Assembly: GCF_027587195.1 (NCBI RefSeq)
Contig: NZ_JAPDDP010000008.1
Coordinates: 1 to 64,000 of the forward strand
Length of the DNA stretch: 64,000 nucleotides
Source of the DNA: Solirubrobacter phytolaccae
GTDB lineage: Bacteria > Actinomycetota > Thermoleophilia > Solirubrobacterales > Solirubrobacteraceae
Reading direction: 5' to 3'
Position numbers and translations under genes: made by a program
Shown: positions 53,369-60,553 of the stretch, piece after piece
How positions within the stretch are numbered: position 1 is the first letter of the stretch
How the letters are laid out: the number at the start of each line of letters is the position of its first letter
Notes under the pieces: generated by a model
Databases searched by the model: none
Told to the model about the DNA's origin: nothing
Seen by the model: only the letters and a program-made list of their open reading frames with translations

Positions 53369-53763
53369 TCGTGCCCTGCGGGTGCCGCGGGCGTGAGCTG
53401 GCGGCCGCGCTGCGCGCCGACGGTCACGCCGTACGCGGCACGACCCGCGGTGCGCACGTCGAGGACATTCGAACCTCCGGCGCGGAGGCCTACGTCGGCG
53501 ACCCGGACCGGATCGCGACACTGATGGACGCGCTGCACGGCGTCACGATCGCGTGCTGGCTGGCCGGCGGGCTCGAGATCCCCGAAGGCCGGCTGCGGAT
53601 GTTCCTCGAGAAGCTCGTCGACACCGGCGTGCGCGGCGTGGTCTACGAGGGCGCGCACGCGGACACGGCGCGGCGGGCGAGCGAGACCTGGCAGATCCCG
53701 CTCGAGGTGCTCACTCCGGGAGCAGACGCCAAGGCTGCCGTGGACCGACTCCTAGGCGTCTGA
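53353..53763 (+). CDS. Short Rossmann-type protein
   Basis: 136-residue alpha/beta protein beginning RVLIVPCGCRGRELAAALRADGHAVRGTTR, an altered NAD(P)-binding opening, and continuing with CWLAGGLEIPEGRLRMFLEKL. It looks like a shortened NAD-dependent epimerase-like fold without a catalytic YxxxK. GTG 53353 inside the preceding gene. The end overlaps the convergent Nudix gene by 53 bases. Confidence 0.68.
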   Translation: MARVLIVPCGCRGRELAAALRADGHAVRGTTRGAHVEDIRTSGAEAYVGDPDRIATLMDALHGVTIACWLAGGLEIPEGRLRMFLEKLVDTGVRGVVYEGAHADTARRASETWQIPLEVLTPGADAKAAVDRLLGV

Positions 53764-54250
53764 GCAGGTCGTTCAGGATGCGGGCCGTCGCGCCCCAGAC
53801 CAGGTGGTCGCCGACCTCGTAGACGTCCGTCCGGAACGCGATCCCGCGGCGCTCCATCCGCTTGAGCGAGTGCCCGGCGACGAGGTCCTCCAGCGCGAAC
53901 TCGAGCACCTCCGCGACCTCGGTCTCCTGCATCACCCACTCGAAGCCGTGCTCGATCAGGCCGACGAACGGATAGATCGCGTAGTCGGTGGCGACGGTCC
54001 CGACGGGCACGAGCGCGCCGACGAGCTCCACGGCCTGCGCCGGGAGCCCGACCTCCTCCCACGCCTCCCGCAACGCGGTCTCCTGCAGCGTCTCGCCGTC
54101 GTCGCGGCGCCCGCCGGGGAACGAGATCTCGCCGGCGTGGCGGCTGAGGTCCTCGCGGCGCTTGGTGAAGACCGCGTGCAGGCGGTCGTCCGGGTCGCAG
54201 AACAGCGGGACGAGCACGGCGGAGTGCGTATTCCCGCCGCGGACGTCCAT
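53711..54250 (-). CDS. Nudix hydrolase (CoA pyrophosphatase-like)
   Basis: 179-residue Nudix enzyme with an intact box: GGRRDDGETLQETALREAWEEVGL. The preceding SFPGG and the following AIYPFVGLI fit the NudL/CoA diphosphatase branch. ATG 54250 was chosen because GGAGGAGG lies 8 bases upstream; a frame extending to GTG 54367 inside osmC exists, and the stretch before 54250 also looks protein-like. Confidence 0.85.
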   Translation of the reverse strand: MDVRGGNTHSAVLVPLFCDPDDRLHAVFTKRREDLSRHAGEISFPGGRRDDGETLQETALREAWEEVGLPAQAVELVGALVPVGTVATDYAIYPFVGLIEHGFEWVMQETEVAEVLEFALEDLVAGHSLKRMERRGIAFRTDVYEVGDHLVWGATARILNDLLRRLGVGPRQPWRLLPE

Positions 54251-54303
54251 GCCGAGCGCCTCCTCCGGCGTGAGGAGGGCGGCGCTCAGCTGCTCCTTCA
54301 GGG

Positions 54304-54738
54304 TCAGGTGAGCTCGACCCGCTCGTCGAACGCCACTTCGCCCTCGAGGGTGCGGTGGACCGGGCACTTGGCCGCGATCACCTGCAGGCGCTCGACCTGC
54401 TCCTCGCTGAGGTGGGCGGGCATCCGCATGATCATCTCGAAGCGGGTCGGGCAGCCACGCTCGGCGGGCGAGTAGCGGCAGTCGACCTCCAGGCCGTCCA
54501 CGTTCCAGCCCTTGCGCTCCGCGTACATCTCCATCGTCACGGCCGTGCAGGCCGCGAGCGCGGCGGCGAGCAACTCCTGCGGGCTCGGGCCGAGGTCCTG
54601 CCCGCCCGCGGACTCGGGCTCGTCGGCGGTGATCGTGTGCCGTCCCGCCTTGACGTCGTGCGTGTAGCGCTCACGCTTGCGCGCGACCGCCCGCATCGCG
54701 CCCGAGGCCGTCTTGTCTGATCGGTTGATCAGCGCCAT
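54304..54738 (-). CDS. OsmC/Ohr family peroxidase-like protein
   Basis: 144-residue thiol peroxidase-fold protein with the two Cys positions in AAALAACTAVTMEMY and IAAKCPVHRTLEGE and the charged ELLAAALA helix. Probably detoxifies organic hydroperoxides. ATG 54738 touches the stop of the DUF1015 gene, so the two are likely co-transcribed. Confidence 0.9.
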   Translation of the reverse strand: MALINRSDKTASGAMRAVARKRERYTHDVKAGRHTITADEPESAGGQDLGPSPQELLAAALAACTAVTMEMYAERKGWNVDGLEVDCRYSPAERGCPTRFEMIMRMPAHLSEEQVERLQVIAAKCPVHRTLEGEVAFDERVELT

Positions 54739-55941
54739 CTAGTCCTCCAGGGGATTGAAGACCATCCCCGTCAGCACCTTGGGGTAGAAGTAGGTCGACT
54801 TCGGCGGCATGTTCTCGCCCGCGGCGGCCACGTCGCGCACGCGCTCGACGGGGCTCGCGTTCATCAGGAACGCCGCGTTCGCCTCGCCCGCGTCGACCTT
54901 GGCGCGCGCCAGCTCGGGCGTGCGCGCGTAGTCCAGGCCGTGCAGGTGCGAGATGTCGTCCTCGGTGAGCCCGAGCGCGTTCATCAGGATGAGCTTCTCG
55001 AGCACGGCGGTGTCCAGGCGCCGGTACGGCTCCGGCTTGCCCTCGAGGGCGGCGTCGGCGATCGCCCAGTCCTTGAGGTACAGCGTCTGCTCTTCACCGT
55101 TCGCGTAGTACCCGATGCTCAGCGTGTCACGCGGCTCCGTGGTCCAGTCGCGCTCCAGGGCCGTCGCGAGCGCGTCCATGTCGGCGTTCGTGGCCAGGCG
55201 GTGCGTCGGGAAGACGGTCAGGCCCTCGTCCTGCAGTGCGACCAGGCACATGAGGACATGATCGGCGGCGGCGTTCTCCTGCTGATAGACGCGGGCCGTC
55301 TCGTAGCGGTGGTGGCCGTCGGCGATCAGCAGCTCGGTCGCGTTCAGCGTGGCCTTGAAGGCCGCGGTCGCCTGCTCGTCGTCCACGCGCCAGAGCTTGT
55401 GCGTCGTGCCCTCGTCGTCCGTGACCTCGCCCCACGGCGCGCCGGCAGTGAACGGCTCGACGGCCTTCCAGGCGGCGTTCTCGGGATCGTCGAACAGGGA
55501 GAAGATGGGGGAGAGGTTCGTGCGCGTCGCGCGCGTGAGCCGTAGCCGGTCCTCCTTCGGCCCCGGGTGCGTGCGCTCGTGCGGGCGGATCCGGCCGGGG
55601 CCGTAGTCCTCGACCTTCACGCGCGCGAAGACGCCGTGGCGGGTGCGCGGCCGGCCGTCCGGGCCCGTGTAGTCCTGCGCGAGCGCCCACAGGGCGGGGG
55701 ACTCGTCGCGGACGACGACGCCGTCCTTCGCCCAGGTATCGAGCACCTCGGCCGCGTGCGCGTACGGATCGCCGTCGCTCTGCGGCAGGTCGATCTCGAC
55801 CACGTTGAACGGCGACTGGCCCAGGAGCTCCGCTCGCTGGGCCGCGTCGATCACGTCATAAGGGGGTGCGGCAACGGGCTGGAGCCCGCCGACCTTCGCG
55901 AGGTCGTAGTGAAGTGCGAGAAGGGGCTCGACGTCGGCCAT
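54739..55941 (-). CDS. DUF1015 family protein
   Basis: 400-residue protein of the DUF1015 family: opening LQPVAAPPYDVIDAAQRAEL, central GVFARVKVEDYGPGRIRPHERTHPGPKEDRL, ADGHHRYETARVYQ (ParB/nucleotide-binding-like loop) and a closing MPPKSTYFYPKVLTGMVFNPL. Family role is not established; often near serine biosynthesis or cell-envelope genes. ATG 55941. Confidence 0.9.
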   Translation of the reverse strand: MADVEPLLALHYDLAKVGGLQPVAAPPYDVIDAAQRAELLGQSPFNVVEIDLPQSDGDPYAHAAEVLDTWAKDGVVVRDESPALWALAQDYTGPDGRPRTRHGVFARVKVEDYGPGRIRPHERTHPGPKEDRLRLTRATRTNLSPIFSLFDDPENAAWKAVEPFTAGAPWGEVTDDEGTTHKLWRVDDEQATAAFKATLNATELLIADGHHRYETARVYQQENAAADHVLMCLVALQDEGLTVFPTHRLATNADMDALATALERDWTTEPRDTLSIGYYANGEEQTLYLKDWAIADAALEGKPEPYRRLDTAVLEKLILMNALGLTEDDISHLHGLDYARTPELARAKVDAGEANAAFLMNASPVERVRDVAAAGENMPPKSTYFYPKVLTGMVFNPLED

Positions 55942-55968
55942 CGACGTCGATGTTAGGCGCTCAGCCGC

Positions 55969-56655
55969 TCAGACCTTGGCGCCGAAGTCGGCGGTGACGG
56001 TCGCGCCGACGGTGCCGTCGGTCGGGACGCCGATGCGCACCGCGATGCCGACTTCCTTGTACGACTTCTTGAGGATGTTGGCCTTGTGGCCGGAGGAGTT
56101 CATCCAGGCGTTCATGATCGCCTGCGGGGTGCTCAGCTCGCCCGTGCCCCAGGCGAGGTTCTCGCCGATCGTCCAGCCGTCGTTGCGCTTGGCGTAGCCG
56201 GCGCCGATGATGCGGTCCACGAACGTGTCGCCGTTCGGGCTGGTGTGGTCGAAGAAGCCGTCGTTGACCATGTCGTTCGAGTGCCCGACCGCGGCCTTGC
56301 GCAGCTTCGCGTTGTCCTTGAGGACCGGCAGGTTGGCCTGCGCGCGGATCTGGTTGTGCAGGCACAGCAGCGCGGCGCGGACGGCGTCGAGGTTGGTCGC
56401 GTCCGGCGTGATCGTCGTGTTGGCGCAAGGAGCGACGGAAGCCTTGGCCTGGACCTTGGTCTTCGTCTTGGACGCCTTCGCCTTGGCCTTGACCTGGCGC
56501 TTGTCGCCGAGGGCGATCTTGGCCTTGACGGTCTTGGACTTCGTCGTGCCCTTGGTCTTCGTCGGGGCGGCGTCGGCGCTCACCGGAGCGGCGAACACGA
56601 GGCCGGTGGCAACGGCGGCGACGGGGATGAAGCGGGTGACGATCTTCTTGAGCAC
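55969..56655 (-). CDS. Secreted CAP-domain (SCP-like) protein under a c-di-GMP riboswitch
   Basis: 228-residue exported protein: signal peptide VAAVATGLVFAAPVSADA, a Lys/Thr/Ala-rich basic stretch (about 30-75), then a CAP domain with LHNQIRAQANLPVLKDN, HSNDMVNDGFFDHTSPNGDTFVDRI, GENLAWGTG and MNAWMNSSGHKANIL; the two His and two Glu of the CAP cavity are present. GTG 56655 with AGAGG upstream. The leader contains a GEMM-type riboswitch, so expression should follow c-di-GMP. Confidence 0.92.
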   Translation of the reverse strand: MLKKIVTRFIPVAAVATGLVFAAPVSADAAPTKTKGTTKSKTVKAKIALGDKRQVKAKAKASKTKTKVQAKASVAPCANTTITPDATNLDAVRAALLCLHNQIRAQANLPVLKDNAKLRKAAVGHSNDMVNDGFFDHTSPNGDTFVDRIIGAGYAKRNDGWTIGENLAWGTGELSTPQAIMNAWMNSSGHKANILKKSYKEVGIAVRIGVPTDGTVGATVTADFGAKV

Positions 56656-56724
56656 GGCGGCGACCTCTTCGCACTTGTCGGGTCAGTTCGTTCCGTCGAC
56701 CCGACGTGCCGTGCTGGCACGAAT

Positions 56725-56806
56725 CCTTCGGTAGCCCGGCTGGCTCAGAGAGCCCCGTGGCTTTGCGCCCCGTCCTCGCAGACGGTTTGCCTTTATCGGG
56801 AGGCAG
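56725..56806 (-). promoter_or_regulatory. Cyclic-di-GMP-I (GEMM) riboswitch
   Basis: On the minus strand, the conserved core blocks occur in order: GATAAAGGCAAACC, a short stem CCGTC/GACGG with a GCGA (GNRA) loop, GGGGCGCAAAGCC, a GGCTC/GAGCC stem, and GCCGGGCTACCGAAGG. This is the GEMM-I consensus including the tetraloop. It lies 70 bases upstream of the CAP-domain gene; a downstream TCGGGTC/GACCCGA stem and the ribosome site are the likely expression platform. Confidence 0.85.
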
Positions 56807-56878
56807 AACTTTCTTTGTTGCCTACTTCATCGGCACCTCGCCGGAAAACTTCAATCCGCTGCGATACTGCCTGGACAG

Positions 56879-56953
56879 CGGGGCGTAGCGCAGCCTGGTT
56901 AGCGCGCATGCTTTGGGAGCATGAGGTCCCGGGTTCGAATCCCGGCGCCCCGA
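56879..56953 (+). tRNA. tRNA-Pro (TGG)
   Basis: Cloverleaf with acceptor CGGGGCG/CGCCCCG, anticodon stem CATGC/GCATG and loop TTTGGGA giving anticodon TGG, and T-arm CCGGG/CCCGG around TTCGAAT. No encoded CCA. Confidence 0.97.
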
Positions 56954-56965
56954 TTGATCATCGAT

Positions 56966-57874
56966 GTGAAGGCCGACCTCTCGGGGTTGACGGTGCTTGC
57001 TGAAAGTGGTGAGCAGGAGACCATCCTCGGCGCGGCGCGCGGCTCACTTGAGCCCTGGCCGGTCTGGACCTGTCCGGACCCGGTGCTGATGACCGACACG
57101 GCGCGAATCGGAGCGTTGGCGCCCGGGCTGCGCGACGCCGTCCACGCGCTGTACAGCACGTACCCGCGGACCGTGCGCTTCGACGGCGTCGAGGTGTCGT
57201 GGTCGCCCAACGTGTACCCGCGCGTGTGGTGCCCGAGCATCGACACGGTGTTCTTCGCGCGCGCCTTGAAGCCGTACGCCGCGGCGGCCTCGAGCGTCGC
57301 CGAGATCGGCTGCGGCTCGGGCTTCCTGACCAAGTACGCGCTCACGCACGGCACGTCGATCACGCGTGCGGTGGCGTCGGACATCAACCTGGACGCGCTC
57401 GCGTGTGCGCGGGATGCGCTGGCGGGGCTCTCGCACTCCGCCTCGGTGTCGCTCGTGTGTCCCCAGCCGGACGATCCGACGATCGGCTTCGCGGGGAGCT
57501 TCGACGTCATCTTCTGCAACCCGCCCTACATCCCACGGCCGGGTATGCGCAACGACAACCCGTACGAGGGCCTCGATCTGATCGCCAAGCTGGCGCGGCA
57601 AGGCCGGTCCATGCTCGCTGACGGGGGCGTGCTCTTGCTGAACATCTCGTCGCTGAGCGGGGCGGAGCCCGAGCGCTGGCTGGCCGAGAATGGCTGGGCC
57701 GTGCGCGAGCTGGACCGGCTTACCGTGCCGTTGAAGGTCAACGCGGTGACGAGCGGTGTGACGCCCGAGTCGCGTTCGTGGCTCGAGTACCTACGCGAGC
57801 GGGGTCTGGTCCCGGGTCGCGAGGGCTACGAGTACTGGCATGACCTCCGAATGCTGGAGTGTGTCCCGACGTGA
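56966..57874 (+). CDS. N5-glutamine methyltransferase-like protein
   Basis: 302-residue class I SAM-dependent methyltransferase: glycine loop VAEIGCGSGFLT, acidic strand AVASDINLDALACA and catalytic NPPY in VIFCNPPYIPRPG, the mark of HemK/PrmC-type N-methyltransferases. GTG 56966, 12 bases past the tRNA-Pro; a TTG 56954 is possible. Head of a coupled run of four genes. Confidence 0.85.
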   Translation: MKADLSGLTVLAESGEQETILGAARGSLEPWPVWTCPDPVLMTDTARIGALAPGLRDAVHALYSTYPRTVRFDGVEVSWSPNVYPRVWCPSIDTVFFARALKPYAAAASSVAEIGCGSGFLTKYALTHGTSITRAVASDINLDALACARDALAGLSHSASVSLVCPQPDDPTIGFAGSFDVIFCNPPYIPRPGMRNDNPYEGLDLIAKLARQGRSMLADGGVLLLNISSLSGAEPERWLAENGWAVRELDRLTVPLKVNAVTSGVTPESRSWLEYLRERGLVPGREGYEYWHDLRMLECVPT

Positions 57875-58227
57875 TTCCCCTATATCTGCATCTCCTTGCC
57901 ATGGCGATGTTCGTAGGCGGGCAACTCGTCCTGGGCATCGCTGTGGTGCCCGGACTTCGCGGACGTGACCGCGAAGGCCTGCGCGCGGTGGCGCGGCGGT
58001 TCGGCTGGGCGTCCCTCGGGGCGCTGGCCGTGTTGCTGGCGACGGGTGCGTGGATGGCGACGGACCGGTCACTGTGGTCCGACGGCACGTTGCACCTCAA
58101 ACTCGGGCTGTTCGCGCTGGCCGGCGGATTGATCCTCGTGCATCTCCGCAACGGCGCTGCGCATTGGCTCCAGGGGGCGATCCTCCTCGTCTCTCTCGTG
58201 ATCGTCTGGCTTGGCGTGAACCTGTGA
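57871..58227 (+). CDS. Small CopD-like membrane protein
   Basis: 118 residues with four membrane helices (LYLHLLAMAMFVGGQLVLGIAVV; GWASLGALAVLLATGAWMA; LGLFALAGGLILVHL; GAILLVSLVIVWLGV). The first helix carries His; layout recalls CopD-like/DUF2269 four-helix proteins. GTG 57871 overlaps the methyltransferase stop (GTGA); its own stop overlaps the next GTG. Confidence 0.75.
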   Translation: MIPLYLHLLAMAMFVGGQLVLGIAVVPGLRGRDREGLRAVARRFGWASLGALAVLLATGAWMATDRSLWSDGTLHLKLGLFALAGGLILVHLRNGAAHWLQGAILLVSLVIVWLGVNL

Positions 58228-59813
58228 CCGACGATCCCTACCGGATGTACATCGTCATCCGGCGCGGAGCGTTCACAACTCTGAGCGAGGGTGGACGCAT
58301 GGTCGGCCTCGCGGCCGTGCGGGCGGTGCGGGAGTTCGACCTGCCGGCCGAATGGCTCGCCCGTGCGGGCAAGGTCGTGCTGCGCGCGCGCCAGCCGTCG
58401 CAGTTCGCCCGCTTGCTGGAAGAGCCGCACGCGGTCGGCGGGGAGGGCGTGATCGCGCTGCCGCCACGAAGGCGGTCGGAGCGGAGCGAGACGCTGCTGA
58501 AGATCCAGGCGATGTCGACGGAGCTGCTCGCGCCCGGTTCCTTCGCGTCCGCGCCGGTCGTCTACGCGGTCAACCCGTTGGTGAAGATGAGCACGGGCAA
58601 GACGCTCGCGCAGATCGCCCACGCGGCGGTGATGGCGGATGCCTTGGGGTTGGACGTCAGCGCCGCGCGGGTGATCGTCCCGCGCGCGTGGGATCGGTTG
58701 GACGGGTGCGTCGCGGAGGTGCGCGACGCGGGCCTGACCGAAGTTCCTCCCGGAACCGTCACCGTGCGTGTCCTAGTGTCTGAGCCGATGCGCGCCTTTG
58801 CCTCCGATAACTACGCCCCGATCGTCCCCGAAGCGCTCGAGGCGATCGCGGCCGCCAACGTCGGCCACGCCACGTCCTACGGGGACGACGAGTGGACCGG
58901 CCAGCTGCGCGACCGCGCGCTCGAGCTGTTCGGGACGCGGGACATCTTCCCCGTGTTCAACGGCACGGGCGCGAACGTCGTCGGCCTGCGGTCGATGCTG
59001 CGGCCGTGGCAGGGCGTCATCTGCGCCGAGACCGCGCACCTGAACGTGGACGAGGGCGGCGCGCCCGAGGTGATGGGCGGCATCAAGCTGCTGACCGTCC
59101 CGACGCCGGACGGCAAGCTGACGCCTTCGCTCGTGGATACGCGCGTCGTTCGGATCGGCGACGAGCACGCGGTCCAGCCGGGCGTGGTCTCGGTGACGCA
59201 GTCGACGGAGCTGGGGACCTTGTATTCGGTTGATGAGCTGCGCGCGCTGGCGGATCACGCGCACGCGCACGGGATGCTCTTCCACATCGACGGCTCGCGG
59301 CTCGCGAACGCGGCGGCGTCCTTGGATGTGGACCTGCGCGCGATCACGACGGACGTGGGCGCGGACGTCGTGTCGCTGGGCGGCACCAAGATCGGGCTGC
59401 TGGCCGCCGAGGCGGTGCTGGTCCTGAACGCCGAGCTGGCGCCGTCCCTCTTGTACCTGAGGAAGCAGTCGATGCAGCTCGCGTCGAAGATGCGCTTCGT
59501 CAGCGCGCAGCTGCTCGCGCTGCTGGAGGGCGACCTGTGGCGGCGGTCGGCGGGGAACGCGAACGCGATGGCGGCGCGGCTGGCCGAGGGCGTGCGCGAG
59601 CTGGTGACGATCACGCAGCCGGTGCAGGCGAACGGCGTGTTCGCCGTGCTGCCCCCGGGCGCCGCCGACGAGCTCCGGCGCTCGTTCAAGTTCTACGACT
59701 GGAACGAGGCCACGGGCGAGGTGCGCTGGATGTGCTCCTGGGACACGACGGAGGAGGACGTCGACGCGTTCGTCGCCGCCGTGCGTGACGTCGTCGCCGC
59801 CGCGGTGCAGTGA
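58224..59813 (+). CDS. PTH2-like domain joined in one frame to threonine aldolase
   Basis: 529-codon open frame. Residues 1-188 resemble a PTH2-family peptidyl-tRNA hydrolase-like domain (YIVIRRGAFTTLSEGGRMVG; KMSTGKTLAQIAHAAVMA). From residue 189 a PLP-dependent threonine aldolase begins (MRAFASDNYAPIVPEALEAIA) with FHIDGSRLANA and the PLP Lys in SLGGTKIGL. ATG 58788 could start a separate 341-residue aldolase, and a TAG just upstream in another frame is notable, so the join may be a real fusion or a lost stop. GTG 58224 overlaps the previous stop. Confidence 0.8.
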   Translation: MTDDPYRMYIVIRRGAFTTLSEGGRMVGLAAVRAVREFDLPAEWLARAGKVVLRARQPSQFARLLEEPHAVGGEGVIALPPRRRSERSETLLKIQAMSTELLAPGSFASAPVVYAVNPLVKMSTGKTLAQIAHAAVMADALGLDVSAARVIVPRAWDRLDGCVAEVRDAGLTEVPPGTVTVRVLVSEPMRAFASDNYAPIVPEALEAIAAANVGHATSYGDDEWTGQLRDRALELFGTRDIFPVFNGTGANVVGLRSMLRPWQGVICAETAHLNVDEGGAPEVMGGIKLLTVPTPDGKLTPSLVDTRVVRIGDEHAVQPGVVSVTQSTELGTLYSVDELRALADHAHAHGMLFHIDGSRLANAAASLDVDLRAITTDVGADVVSLGGTKIGLLAAEAVLVLNAELAPSLLYLRKQSMQLASKMRFVSAQLLALLEGDLWRRSAGNANAMAARLAEGVRELVTITQPVQANGVFAVLPPGAADELRRSFKFYDWNEATGEVRWMCSWDTTEEDVDAFVAAVRDVVAAAVQ

Positions 59814-60469
59814 AGGCGACCAACACCGCGGGGTATGAGGCGCCGATCGGCCTGACCGCCGATCCCGTGGTGTTCACGCTTTTGGATGGGCGGCTGTGCG
59901 TGTTGCTCGCGCGGCGGCTGGAGGAGCCACAGCGCGGGATGTTCTCGCTGCCCGGCGGCTTCGTGGGTGCGTCGGAGGCGCCGAGCGAGACCGCCGAGCG
60001 CAAGCTGCGTGAGAAGACCGGTGTCGGGTCGGTGCACCTCGAGCAGTTGCGCACCTACGCCGACCCGTTGCGTGATCCCCGTGGATGGCTGCCGACCATC
60101 GCGTACATGGCTTTGGTCCGTCCGGAGACGCTGCCCGAGGTGACGCCCGCGGAGCGCGAGGCGTCCTGGCATCCGGTCGATCGGCTCCCGGAACTGGCTT
60201 TGGACCACGCCACGATCGTCGACGACGGCATCTGGAGATTGCACGCGCGCGTGGGGGACAAGGTCTGGTTCGTGCGCAAGGCGCTGGCGCTGCTGCCCGA
60301 GCCGTTCACGTTGCGCCAGGCGCAGCAGCTGTACGAGGCGCTGCGCGGCGAGGTCGTCGACGCGGCCAACTTCCGCCGTGACATGCGAGGCACCGGGTTG
60401 CTGGAGGACACGGGCTCGCAGCGCTCGGAGGGCCCGGGCCGCCCCGGCCGGCTCTACCGCCGCGTCTAG
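59810..60469 (+). CDS. Nudix-domain protein with degenerate box and winged-helix tail (NrtR-like)
   Basis: 219-residue protein. The Nudix box reads GGFVGASEAPSETAERKLREKTGV: the catalytic RE and last E positions are replaced by Lys, so hydrolysis is unlikely. The C-terminal 80 residues (PFTLRQAQQLYEALRGEVVDAANFRRDM) form a winged-helix DNA-binding-like domain, as in NrtR regulators of NAD metabolism. GTG 59810 overlaps the aldolase stop. Likely a transcriptional regulator sensing a nucleotide-sugar or ADP-ribose. Confidence 0.85.
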   Translation: MKATNTAGYEAPIGLTADPVVFTLLDGRLCVLLARRLEEPQRGMFSLPGGFVGASEAPSETAERKLREKTGVGSVHLEQLRTYADPLRDPRGWLPTIAYMALVRPETLPEVTPAEREASWHPVDRLPELALDHATIVDDGIWRLHARVGDKVWFVRKALALLPEPFTLRQAQQLYEALRGEVVDAANFRRDMRGTGLLEDTGSQRSEGPGRPGRLYRRV

Positions 60470-60553
60470 GCCCGCCAAGGTTCCTTCAAGGTCGCGGCAA
60501 GGCGGCTCCCGTTTCCTTCGCCGGGCACCGAGCCCGAGCCAAGGAAGTCTCCC

